Assembly (NCBI RefSeq): GCF_022829445.1
Contig: NZ_JAKSXY010000031.1
Span: 34,031 to 98,030, forward strand
DNA length: 64,000 bases
Direction of reading: 5' to 3'
Source of the DNA: Methylobacterium sp. J-068
GTDB taxonomy: Bacteria; Pseudomonadota; Alphaproteobacteria; Rhizobiales; Beijerinckiaceae
In this document: one piece after another, positions 1 through 9,173 of the stretch
Layout: the number at the start of each line of letters is the position of its first letter
Numbering within the stretch: position 1 is the first letter of the stretch
Notes under the pieces: generated by a model
What the model saw: only the letters and a program-made list of their open reading frames with translations
The model's database searches: none
What the model was told of the DNA's origin: nothing
Position numbers and translations under genes: made by a program

Positions 1-868
<868 letters not shown>

Positions 869-938
869 AACCGAAAGCCCCACCTTATCTTCGTTGCTCC
901 GCGCGAAGCGGAGACTCAATCCTTCGCGCGAATGCGCG

Positions 939-1340
939 CTAGCGCTCGAACCAGTTCTCCACCCGCAGACCCGGTACGCGTGAGAACTCGCCGACATTGT
1001 CGGTCACCATGACACTCGCGTCGCACAACGCCTGCGACGCGATCAGGAGGTCGTTCGCGCCGATCGGCGTTCCGGCTCTCTCCAGGGCCCAGCGGACCTC
1101 GCCATAGACGCGATCGGCCGGGGGAGAGAACCCGGCGACGTCGATGGCGTCGAGGACGCGCTCGACTTGCCGGGAAAGGCGCTCCGATCCTCGCTTGGCC
1201 GCCCCGAAGCGCAGTTCGGCGGCGACGACGACGCTCGTATAGACGTTGGCCTCGCCGACCTCGCCGATCTTCTCAGCCAGATATCCGTTTGGAGCCCGAA
1301 CGAGTCCCGAGAGGATGTTCGTGTCGAGAAGGTAGCGCAT
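939..1340 (-). CDS. vapC: VapC-type PIN-domain ribonuclease toxin
   Basis: A 133-residue PIN-domain protein, the usual length for VapC toxins, which are Mg2+-dependent RNases that cut specific tRNA or rRNA and are inhibited by a cognate VapB. The acidic active-site residues expected of the family are visible: D6 in LLDTN, E42 in AAELRFG, D97 in ANDLLIA and D114 in VTDNVGEF. The ATG lies directly next to the stop codon of the upstream antitoxin gene, so the two are almost certainly translationally coupled. The pair sits between gltB and gltD in the same orientation. The target RNA cannot be read from the sequence. The gene appears intact, with no frameshift. Confidence 0.93.
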   Translation of the reverse strand: MRYLLDTNILSGLVRAPNGYLAEKIGEVGEANVYTSVVVAAELRFGAAKRGSERLSRQVERVLDAIDVAGFSPPADRVYGEVRWALERAGTPIGANDLLIASQALCDASVMVTDNVGEFSRVPGLRVENWFER

Positions 1341-1571
1341 CTAGAAGGCGACGGCTTCGGGCGGCCGGTCCTCGATCTCCGGCCAATCCTCGTCGATCGG
1401 AGACAAGCCCGCGAGTGTCGCGAGCAGCGACGGCCGCCGGAGAGGAACCAGCGTCAAAAGCCCGTCCTCCACCTGAAGCAGGGCCTCGTCCCCGGGCAGC
1501 GCGAACTCGGCCGGAATCTCGATGGTCTGGGACGGACCGTTGCGATGGAGCCGCACGCGTCTCTCGATCAT
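1341..1571 (-). CDS. vapB: VapB-type AbrB-fold antitoxin
   Basis: A 76-residue protein whose N-terminal half (residues 1-45) reads like the swapped-hairpin AbrB/SpoVT DNA-binding fold of VapB antitoxins, with RLHRNGPSQTIEIPAEF followed by a turn and a second strand pair. The proline- and acid-rich C-terminal tail would wrap the toxin's active site. Its stop codon directly abuts the vapC start, the classic antitoxin-first order. Such antitoxins usually repress their own promoter; any such promoter would have to lie in the 42 bases after gltB or inside the gltB end. Assignment rests on the fold-like motif, size and partner rather than strong sequence identity. Confidence 0.88.
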   Translation of the reverse strand: MIERRVRLHRNGPSQTIEIPAEFALPGDEALLQVEDGLLTLVPLRRPSLLATLAGLSPIDEDWPEIEDRPPEAVAF

Positions 1572-1613
1572 GAAGCCCTCCTCTTCCAGTCCGCCCCAGA
1601 CGACCCGAAACGC

Positions 1614-4600
1614 CTATTCGGCCGCCACCGGCATCCGCGCCATCTCCATTTCGCGCAGGGCGCGCCGGTACTCCACCGGCATCACCTTGACGAACTTGGT
1701 GCGGTAGCCGGCCCAGTCATCGAGGATCGCCTTGGCACGCGGGGAGCCCGTGTACTTCAGGTGATTGGTGATGAGCTGGGACAGGCGCTCCTCGTCGTGG
1801 CCGGACATGTCGGCCAGGATGTCGACGCGGCCCTTGGTCTCCAGGTCGCCGTCCTGGTGGAAGCGGCGCATGAGGTCGTCCTCCTCCTCCACGGGCTCCA
1901 GATCGACCATGGAGAGGTTGCAGCGGGCCGAGAACGAGCCGTCCTCGTCGAGCACGTAGGCGATGCCGCCCGACATGCCGGCCGCGAAGTTGCGACCGGT
2001 CTCGCCGATCGAGACGACGACGCCGCCGGTCATGTACTCACAGCCATGGTCGCCCATGCCCTCGACCACCGCGATGGCACCCGAGTTGCGCACGGCGAAG
2101 CGCTCGCCGGCCGAACCCCGGATATAGGCCTCGCCCGCGATCGCGCCGTAGAGCACGGTGTTGCCGGCCATGATGGTGTGCGAGCCCGGCGCCTTCAGTT
2201 GATCGGACGGGCGGATGATGAGCTTGCCGCCCGAGAGGCCCTTGCCGACATAGTCGTTGGCGTGGCCCGTGAGCACCACGGTGACGCCGGCCGCCAGCCA
2301 AGCGCCGAAGCTCTGCCCGGCGGTACCGGAGAGTTCGACCCGGATGGTGTCGTCGGGCAGGCCCTCGTGGCCGTACGCCTTGGCGACCATGCCGGAGAGC
2401 ATGGCACCGGCGGTCCGGTCCGAGTTCCTGATGACGTCCCGCACCACCACGGGCTCGCCACCGTCGAGCGCCGACTGCGCGCCCGCGATCAGGCGACGGT
2501 CCAGCACGGTGTCGATCGGGTGCTTCTGCTTCTCGGTGTGCCGGATCGCGACGTGCTCGGGCACGTCGGGACGGTGGAACAGCTTCGAGAAGTCGAGGCC
2601 CTTGGCCTTCCAGTGCTGGATCACCTCGAGGGTGTCGAGGTAGTCGGCCCGGCCGATGAGGTCCTCGAGCTTGGTGAAGCCCATCGCCGCCATCAGCTCG
2701 CGCAACTCCTCCGCCACGAAGAAGAAGTAGTTGATCACGTGCTCGGGCGTGCCCTTGAAGCGCTTGCGCAGGACGGGGTCCTGCGTCGCCACGCCCACCG
2801 GGCAGGTGTTCAGGTGGCACTTGCGCATCATGATGCAGCCGGCCGCGATCAGCGGCGCGGTGGAGAAGCCGAACTGGTCGGCTCCGAGCAGCGCCGCGAC
2901 GAGCACGTCGCGGCCCGTGCGGATGCCGCCATCGGCCTGGAGCACCACGCGCCCGCGCAGGTGGCTGAGCACCAGGGTCTGCTGGGTCTCGGCGAGCCCC
3001 GTCTCCCAGGGGCCGCCCGCGTGCTTGATCGAGGTGAGCGGGGCCGCGCCCGTGCCACCGTCGAAGCCCGAGATGGTGATGTGGTCGGCGCGCGCCTTGG
3101 CGACGCCCGTGGCGACCGTGCCGACGCCGACCTCGGAGACGAGCTTCACCGAGACGTCGGCCGCCGGATTCACGTTCTTCAGGTCGAAGATCAGCTGGGC
3201 CAGATCCTCGATCGAGTAGATGTCGTGGTGGGGCGGCGGCGAGATCAGGCCGACGCCCGGGGTGGCGTAGCGGACCTTGGCGATCTTGGCATCGACCTTG
3301 TGGCCGGGCAGCTGGCCGCCCTCGCCGGGCTTGGCGCCCTGCGCGACCTTGATCTGCATCATGTCGGAATTGACGAGGTATTCCGTCGTCACGCCGAAGC
3401 GGCCCGACGCCACCTGCTTGATCGCCGAGCGGCGCGAGCGCCCGTCCGCCATCGGCTTGAAGCGCTCGACCTCCTCGCCGCCCTCGCCCGAATTCGAGCG
3501 GCCGCCGAACGAATTCACCGCGATGGCGAGCGTCTCGTGCGCCTCCTTGGAGATGGAGCCGTAGGACATCGCGCCCGTCGCGAAGCGCTTGACGATGTCC
3601 GCCGCCGGCTCGACCTGATCGATCTCCACCGGCGCGCGGCCGAGCTCGGCAGCCTGCTTGATGCGGAACAGGCCCCGGATGGTCTTGAGGTGGTTCTCCT
3701 GCTCGTTCACGAGGCGCGCATATTCGCGGTAGCGATCGGGCAGGCCCAGACGCACCGCGTGCTGGAGCGTGGCGACCGAATCCGGCGTCCAGGTGTGGCT
3801 CTCGCCGCGCAGGCGGTAGGCGTACTCGCCGCCGACATCGAGGGCGGTGCGGTAGATCGGTGAATCCCCGAAGGCGTCCGAATGGCGCCGCGCGGTCTCC
3901 TGCGCGACCTCGGCCATGCCGATGCCCTCGATGGTGGTGGCGGTGCCGAAGAAATCGCGGGCCACGAAGGACGAGTTCAGGCCGATCGCGTCGAAGATCT
4001 GCGCGCCGCAATAGGATTGATAGGTCGAGATGCCCATCTTGGACATGACCTTGAGCAGGCCCTTATCGATCGACTTGATGTAGCGATAGACGATCTCATC
4101 CGGCGTCAGGTCCGGCGGGAACTCGTCCTTCATCGCGATCAGCGTCTCGAAGGCGAGGTAGGGGTTGATCGCCTCGGCACCGTAGCCGGCCAGACACGCG
4201 AAGTGATGCACCTCGCGCGGCTCGCCCGACTCGACCACGAGGCCGACCGAGGTACGCAGCCCCTTGCGGATCAGGTAGTTGTGCACGGCGGCCGTGGCGA
4301 GCAGAGCCGGGATCGCGATACGATCCGGGCCGATCCCGCGATCCGACAGGATGATGATGTTGTAGCCGCCGCGTACCGCGACCTCGGCCCGGTCGCAGAG
4401 GCGATCGACCGCGCCCTCCATGGCGGCCGCCCCGGTCTCGGCCGGGAAGGTCATGTCGAGGGTCTTGGTGTCGAAGCGGTCCTCGAAATGCGAGATCGAG
4501 CGGATCTTCTCGAGATCGCCGTTGGTGAGGATCGGCTGGCGCACCTCGAGGCGCTTCTTGCGGGAGGCGCCCTCCATGTCGAGCAGGTTCGGGCGTGGGC

Positions 4601-6329
4601 CGATGAACGAGACGAGGCTCATCACGGCCTCCTCGCGGATCGGGTCGATCGGCGGGTTCGTGACCTGCGCGAAGTTCTGCTTGAAGTAGGAGTAGAGCGA
4701 CTTCGGCTTGTCCGAGAGCGCCGAGAGCGGCGTGTCGGTGCCCATGGAGCCAACCGCCTCCTGGCCGGTCACGGCCATGGGCGCCATGAGGAGCTTCAGG
4801 TCCTCCTGGCTGTAGCCGAAGGCCTGCTGGCGATCGAGTAGCGACACGTCCGAGCGCGAGGCGCGCGGGATGACGGGCTTCAGGTCCTCCAGAACGATCT
4901 GGGTGTTCTTGACCCATTCGGCGTAGGGGTGGGCTGCGGCGAGCTCGCTCTTGATCTCCTCGTCGGAGACGATGCGGCCCTTCTCCAGGTCGATGAGCAG
5001 CATCCGACCCGGCTGCAGGCGCCAGGATTCGACGATCTTCTCGTCGGGGATCGGCAGCACGCCCATCTCGGAGGCGAGCACCACGAGGCCGTCATCGGTG
5101 ACGAGATAGCGGGCCGGGCGCAGACCGTTGCGGTCCAGCGTCGCGCCGATCTGACGGCCGTCGGTGAAGCACACGGCCGCCGGCCCGTCCCACGGCTCCA
5201 TCAGGGCGGCGTGGTACTCGTAGAAGGCGCGGCGCTCCTCGCCCATCAGCGGGTTGCCGGCCCACGCCTCGGGGATGAGCATCATCATCGCATGGGCGAG
5301 CGAGTAGCCGCCCTGCACGAGGAATTCGAGCGCGTTGTCGAAGCAGGCGGTGTCCGACTGGCCCTCGTAGGAGATCGGCCAGAGCTTGGAGATGTCGTTG
5401 CCGAACAGCTCCGAATCGACGCTGGCCTGGCGCGCCGCCATCCAGTTCACGTTGCCCCGCAGGGTGTTGATCTCGCCGTTATGCGCGACCATCCGGTAGG
5501 GGTGGGAGAGGCGCCAGGTCGGGAAGGTGTTGGTGGCGAAGCGCTGATGCACGAGCGCGAGGCCCGAGACGAAGCGCTCGTCCTGCAGGTCACGGTAATA
5601 ATCGCCGAGCTGGTCGACCAGCACCATGCCCTTGTAGACGATAGTCCGGGTCGACAGCGAGACGGGATAATAGGTGCTCGCCCGCTCGTCCTTGAGCCCG
5701 TAGACCTTGTTCGAGATTACCTTGCGGGCGGTGAACAGGCGGCGCTCGAAGGCGTCCTCGTCCGCGATGGTCGCGGGCCGGCCGATGAAGACCTGACGGT
5801 GGAAGGGCTCCGTCTCCTTGACCATGACGCCGAGATCGCTCGGGTCCACCGGCACGTCGCGCCACCCGAGGAAAGGCAAGCCCTCGTCGGCAAGCGCCTT
5901 GACGACGATCTCCTCGACGAGGCCGCGCGCCTCCGGATCCTTCGGCAGGAAGAACTGACCGACGCCGTAATGGCCGGGCTCGGGCAGCGCGATGCCGAGG
6001 GCCTCGCATTCCGCCTTGAAGAAGGCGTGCGGGATCTGCACGAGGATGCCGCAGCCATCGCCCATCTTCGGATCGGCGCCGACGGCGCCGCGATGGTCCA
6101 GGTTCTTCAGGATCTGGAGGCCTTGCTGCACGATGGCGTGGCTGCGCCGGTCGTGCATGTCGGCGACGAAGCCGACGCCGCAGGCATCGCTCTCGCGGGC
6201 CGGGTCGTAGAGCCCCTGGGCTTTCGGCAGGGCCCGGTCGCGCACGATCAGCGGCGCGCCGCCGTCGCGGGTGGCGGGAACCGGCGCCTGCGACGCCCCG
6301 AACTCAGAAGATGCGACCACGTCCACCAT
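1614..6329 (-). CDS. gltB: glutamate synthase large (alpha) subunit
   Basis: The large subunit of NADPH-glutamate synthase, 1571 residues from the chosen start. It hydrolyses glutamine, channels ammonia and reduces 2-iminoglutarate on FMN to give glutamate. The Cys in DACGVGF (C50) is the class II amidotransferase nucleophile, so about 49 residues form a cleaved propeptide. The FMN-binding synthase domain lies near residues 880-1200, with [10 protein letters not shown] and the 3Fe-4S ligands C1165, C1171 and C1176 in CHLNTCPVG. The C-terminal GXGXG domain follows. I chose the ATG at 6329 because GGAGG lies six bases upstream; an in-frame ATG at 6368 has no such site. Downstream, vapBC intervenes before gltD. 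Confidence 0.97.
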   Translation of the reverse strand: MVDVVASSEFGASQAPVPATRDGGAPLIVRDRALPKAQGLYDPARESDACGVGFVADMHDRRSHAIVQQGLQILKNLDHRGAVGADPKMGDGCGILVQIPHAFFKAECEALGIALPEPGHYGVGQFFLPKDPEARGLVEEIVVKALADEGLPFLGWRDVPVDPSDLGVMVKETEPFHRQVFIGRPATIADEDAFERRLFTARKVISNKVYGLKDERASTYYPVSLSTRTIVYKGMVLVDQLGDYYRDLQDERFVSGLALVHQRFATNTFPTWRLSHPYRMVAHNGEINTLRGNVNWMAARQASVDSELFGNDISKLWPISYEGQSDTACFDNALEFLVQGGYSLAHAMMMLIPEAWAGNPLMGEERRAFYEYHAALMEPWDGPAAVCFTDGRQIGATLDRNGLRPARYLVTDDGLVVLASEMGVLPIPDEKIVESWRLQPGRMLLIDLEKGRIVSDEEIKSELAAAHPYAEWVKNTQIVLEDLKPVIPRASRSDVSLLDRQQAFGYSQEDLKLLMAPMAVTGQEAVGSMGTDTPLSALSDKPKSLYSYFKQNFAQVTNPPIDPIREEAVMSLVSFIGPRPNLLDMEGASRKKRLEVRQPILTNGDLEKIRSISHFEDRFDTKTLDMTFPAETGAAAMEGAVDRLCDRAEVAVRGGYNIIILSDRGIGPDRIAIPALLATAAVHNYLIRKGLRTSVGLVVESGEPREVHHFACLAGYGAEAINPYLAFETLIAMKDEFPPDLTPDEIVYRYIKSIDKGLLKVMSKMGISTYQSYCGAQIFDAIGLNSSFVARDFFGTATTIEGIGMAEVAQETARRHSDAFGDSPIYRTALDVGGEYAYRLRGESHTWTPDSVATLQHAVRLGLPDRYREYARLVNEQENHLKTIRGLFRIKQAAELGRAPVEIDQVEPAADIVKRFATGAMSYGSISKEAHETLAIAVNSFGGRSNSGEGGEEVERFKPMADGRSRRSAIKQVASGRFGVTTEYLVNSDMMQIKVAQGAKPGEGGQLPGHKVDAKIAKVRYATPGVGLISPPPHHDIYSIEDLAQLIFDLKNVNPAADVSVKLVSEVGVGTVATGVAKARADHITISGFDGGTGAAPLTSIKHAGGPWETGLAETQQTLVLSHLRGRVVLQADGGIRTGRDVLVAALLGADQFGFSTAPLIAAGCIMMRKCHLNTCPVGVATQDPVLRKRFKGTPEHVINYFFFVAEELRELMAAMGFTKLEDLIGRADYLDTLEVIQHWKAKGLDFSKLFHRPDVPEHVAIRHTEKQKHPIDTVLDRRLIAGAQSALDGGEPVVVRDVIRNSDRTAGAMLSGMVAKAYGHEGLPDDTIRVELSGTAGQSFGAWLAAGVTVVLTGHANDYVGKGLSGGKLIIRPSDQLKAPGSHTIMAGNTVLYGAIAGEAYIRGSAGERFAVRNSGAIAVVEGMGDHGCEYMTGGVVVSIGETGRNFAAGMSGGIAYVLDEDGSFSARCNLSMVDLEPVEEEDDLMRRFHQDGDLETKGRVDILADMSGHDEERLSQLITNHLKYTGSPRAKAILDDWAGYRTKFVKVMPVEYRRALREMEMARMPVAAE

Positions 6330-6963
6330 CTCTCGCCTCCGACCTGCCCGCATGCGAGCATGTTTCATGCCCAGAGGCCAAGGGGCATCTGGGTTCGCGT
6401 CTCTCGACAGCGTCGGCTCTAGGCGGGTTCTTCGGTCAGAAGCGCCCGCTCCTCGCGGGCTCGACGCCGGCTTGGTCTCAAGCCGTGCGGGCCCGGATCG
6501 CCATCATGGCAACCGGCTTCGAATCTCGTTTGGTCGCCGGCACACTCACCTGAGCGAGATCCTCACAGCCATCCGGGCAGGCTCTCTACCGGAAATGGGA
6601 CAGCCTTGCTGTCCTACCGAGGGAAAGTGACAGATTTTAACCGCTCCAGCAAGTGCGTGCCGAGGCGCACACCACGGTTTTCCGGCCTGGAACCCACCGC
6701 CAAATGCGGAAACGATGCCGCAGGGTGAAGGCAGCCCCGGGAGCGGACCGATCCGGGATCTGACGGCGCGGAACAATTCCGCCGCAGCGACCCCGCATTG
6801 TCGCCCCAATCCAACGCTTAACACGGTTCCGCCGAGCACAAGCGGCATGCGGGGTTGCGAGACCCGGCGGATCGTGAACCGGGGGACCTGCGCCAACAGC
6901 AGGCCTCCGGATCGACCCCTTATCTGGATTCCGAACCCGATGAATCCGTGTCGCAGGACGCCC
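6330..6963. other. intergenic region between gltB and a secreted-protein gene
   Basis: A 634-base non-coding stretch between two divergent genes, which should hold both promoters. No convincing gene is present: the open frames on either strand look like GC-rich chance frames without good start signals or recognisable motifs. The only compact structure I see is a 7-bp hairpin at 6598-6614 (GGACAGC, loop CTT, GCTGTCC), which could be an operator or a weak RNA hairpin. I could not identify sigma-70 or sigma-54 boxes with confidence. Confidence 0.5.
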
Positions 6964-7893
6964 ATGCGTGCATCCCCGTCACTTCGCGCCATATCCGCAG
7001 GCCTCGTCGCGGGCTTTCTCACGGTATCGGCCCTCGGGATCGGCAGCGCCCGGGCACAGTATGCCTACGAGCCGGACCCGATCATGCCGCCGCGCGCCGT
7101 GGTCTGGCGCCTGAACGACCGTGGCTTCACCGACGTCACGCGCCCTCAGTTCGACGGACGAGCCTACATCGTCGAGGCCTCGAACCCCTATGGCGACCGG
7201 ATGCGCCTGTTCGTGGACTCGCGCGACGGCCGAATCATCGGGCGCCAACGCCTGGATGTCCCGCCCGAGCCCGTGGCACGGATCGCCCGCCGCGGCGCCC
7301 CCGGCTATGGCTGGACGGAGGAGGACGAAGGACCGCGCCGGCCGATCCGCGAGGCCGAGCGATTCGTCCCGCCCGCCGACATTCCCTTTCCGCAAAGCCA
7401 GTCGCGCCGGGCACGTCCGGCCTCGCCGGAGCGCCAGGACCTCGCGGCACGAACCGATCCCGGCCTCCAGGCCGCGCCGCCGCCGCGCGCCGAGCCGATC
7501 GATCGCAATCCGATGGGGCTGAACCCGGATGCGCGCGGCTCCGACGCCAGGCCGAAGGCCGATACGCCGCGCAAGGCCGCGCGGTCGAAGCCGCCGGTCC
7601 AGCCCGCAGCGCCCTCCGTGACGCCGGACGCCCCGAAGCTCTCGGACGTCCCGCCGGCCGCAGCGAAGATCGAGGCCGCGCCGGGCACGGCCAGCGCCGC
7701 GATCGCGCCGCCCAAGGCCACATCGCCGGCCGCCTCGGGATCGAGCATGACGCCCGCCTCGGTGCAGCCTCCACCGGCCGACAAGCCGGCTGCCCAGAGC
7801 TGGAAGGACGTTCCGGCCGAGGCCAAGCGTCCGGTGCGGGTGATCGGAGGAGCCACGATCGTGCCCGGCACCAGCGCCAAGGACGCCGAGTAG
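6964..7893 (+). CDS. secreted protein with PepSY-like N-terminal domain and Pro/Ala-rich tail
   Basis: A 309-residue protein of unknown function. It begins with a Sec signal peptide (hydrophobic stretch at about residues 8-26, probable cleavage after SARA near residue 31), so it should be periplasmic. Residues about 40-95 (VVWRLNDRGF ... GDRMRLFVDSRDGRIIG) resemble a PepSY-type fold: a helix, then strands ending in a D-x-x-x-G-x-I-x turn. The remaining 200 residues are rich in Pro, Ala, Lys and Arg and look disordered. The ATG at 6964 was preferred because AGGA lies five bases upstream and it yields the signal peptide directly; an ATG at 6940 is also in frame. A strong hairpin follows the stop. 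Confidence 0.72.
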   Translation: MRASPSLRAISAGLVAGFLTVSALGIGSARAQYAYEPDPIMPPRAVVWRLNDRGFTDVTRPQFDGRAYIVEASNPYGDRMRLFVDSRDGRIIGRQRLDVPPEPVARIARRGAPGYGWTEEDEGPRRPIREAERFVPPADIPFPQSQSRRARPASPERQDLAARTDPGLQAAPPPRAEPIDRNPMGLNPDARGSDARPKADTPRKAARSKPPVQPAAPSVTPDAPKLSDVPPAAAKIEAAPGTASAAIAPPKATSPAASGSSMTPASVQPPPADKPAAQSWKDVPAEAKRPVRVIGGATIVPGTSAKDAE

Positions 7894-7924
7894 GACCGAA
7901 CCCCGTCAGAGACGGCACTGAACG

Positions 7925-7960
7925 AACAGGACCGCGCGGTGATCGCCGCGCGGTCCTGTT
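7925..7960. terminator. bidirectional hairpin terminator
   Basis: A perfect 15-bp stem (AACAGGACCGCGCGG at 7925-7939, its complement at 7946-7960) with a six-base loop TGATCG. It sits between two convergent genes: the secreted protein ending at 7893 and fdsD ending at 7990 on the other strand. The stem ends in TGTT followed by GGTTT, so the T-tract is short. Its core AGGACCGC/GCGGTCCT recurs in the hairpin after coxA. Confidence 0.8.
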
Positions 7961-7989
7961 GGTTTCGAGGTCCGACGCTCGCGGCGTGG

Positions 7990-8280
7990 TCAGCCGGCGT
8001 CGCTGGCGCCGGCGCCCTGGAGCTGCGGGTTCCGGGTCCCGGCGCGAACCGGGCTGTCGGCCTCCGGCTTCTCCCGAAGCGCACGGAGCGCCAGCGGATC
8101 GAGCCCGCTCTCGGGCTTCGGTCCGAAGGCCTCCAGGGAAGCGCGCATCTTCGGCGTCCAGAACGCGAGGATGTGCTTGTGGATGCCCGCCACGGCCTCC
8201 TCCTCCGGGTAGGACCGGAAGAAGGTGGAGATCTGGTTCGCCATGCGGACGAGCTTTTCGTCGGACGTGAGGGCGCTCAT
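7990..8280 (-). CDS. fdsD: formate dehydrogenase delta subunit
   Basis: A 96-residue protein matching the small FdsD subunit found at the end of NAD-dependent formate dehydrogenase operons. It is needed for a stable, active enzyme, but no cofactor is known in it and none is visible here. The N-terminal part reads LVRMANQISTFFRSYPEEEAV, with the family's basic/aromatic pattern and a following H-x-x-x-FW region. The ATG at 8278-8280 overlaps the fdhD stop by four bases (ATGA), which indicates translational coupling and fixes the start. It is the last gene of the operon and is followed by the hairpin at 7925-7960. Confidence 0.9.
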   Translation of the reverse strand: MSALTSDEKLVRMANQISTFFRSYPEEEAVAGIHKHILAFWTPKMRASLEAFGPKPESGLDPLALRALREKPEADSPVRAGTRNPQLQGAGASDAG

Positions 8281-9173
8281 GGGATCGGAACTCGCGTTGA
8301 TGAAGGGGGACTCGCGGGAAGACTGAGCCTTTCGCGGCCGGTGAAGACCGTCAGGGTGTCGGATCGGGCGATGGCGCAGAGCGTCATGCCGTGCAGCCGG
8401 GCCCGGTCGATGGCGAGCGAGGTCGGAGCCGAGATCGCGACGAGGACGCTCGCCCCGAGGCTCGCCGCCTTCTCCACCATCTCGAACGAGCACCGGCTGG
8501 TGATGACGATGAAGCCGTCCGCCGGGTCGGTGCCGCGCCGGATCAGGGCGCCGATCAACTTGTCGAGCCCGTTATGGCGCCCGACATCCTCGCGCACGGC
8601 GATGAGCGCCCCGTCGAGCCCGGCCCAGGCCGCCGCATGCACCGCGCGCGTTTCCGCATTCAGAACCTGCGCATCGCCCATCGCGAGCAGCGCGCGCTGG
8701 ATCGCCGCGACGCCGACCCGCCCCGCCCCGTGCAGCGGCGCATCGGCCTTCGGCAGCGAGGCGAGATCGTCGATGCCGCAGACGCCGCATCCGGTGCGCC
8801 CGGAGATCGCGCGCTTGCGGGCCAGATGCTCCCGCAGGCGCCCGGGCACGAGATCGACGAGAAGGCGCATGCCACCCTCCGCCTCGTCCCGCTCGAGCAC
8901 GACCGAGCGGATCTCGTCGGCCGCCTCGACGATGCCTTCCGTCAGGCTGAACCCGTAGGCGAAATCCACGAGATCGGCCGGCGTCGTCATCATCACGGCA
9001 TAGGGCACGTTGCCGTAGACGAGGTTGACCGGCATCTCGACCGCGAGGGGCCGGGTGTCGGCGCGGGGTTCCGCGTCGTCGTAGGCGACGACCAGGGTGG
9101 GGACGCGCCGGGCCGTCTCGGCCGGCGCGTCCGCTTCGTTTCGCGTCAGAACGTCGTGCTCACTCGGCCGCAT
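8277..9173 (-). CDS. fdhD: formate dehydrogenase sulfurtransferase FdhD (FdsC)
   Basis: A 298-residue FdhD-family protein, also called FdsC in this operon type. It transfers sulfur from a cysteine desulfurase to the bis-MGD molybdenum cofactor before insertion into the catalytic subunit, and formate dehydrogenase is inactive without it. The mobile-loop pair C129 and C132 in GRTGCGVCG is intact, and REDVGRHNGLDKLIG is the family's nucleotide-binding signature. The start overlaps the end of fdsA by 14 bases and the stop overlaps fdsD by four, so it sits inside the operon. No strong ribosome binding site precedes the ATG, consistent with translational coupling. Confidence 0.95.
   Translation of the reverse strand: MRPSEHDVLTRNEADAPAETARRVPTLVVAYDDAEPRADTRPLAVEMPVNLVYGNVPYAVMMTTPADLVDFAYGFSLTEGIVEAADEIRSVVLERDEAEGGMRLLVDLVPGRLREHLARKRAISGRTGCGVCGIDDLASLPKADAPLHGAGRVGVAAIQRALLAMGDAQVLNAETRAVHAAAWAGLDGALIAVREDVGRHNGLDKLIGALIRRGTDPADGFIVITSRCSFEMVEKAASLGASVLVAISAPTSLAIDRARLHGMTLCAIARSDTLTVFTGRERLSLPASPPSSTRVPIP

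Noticed and set aside
1167..3863. An 898-codon plus-strand open frame opposite vapBC and gltB
   Set aside because: It crosses three minus-strand genes and encodes compositionally biased sequence without motifs.
6598..6614. Riboswitch or small RNA upstream of gltB or the secreted-protein gene
   Set aside because: Only a single 7-bp hairpin is visible, with no conserved aptamer-like architecture or T-tract.
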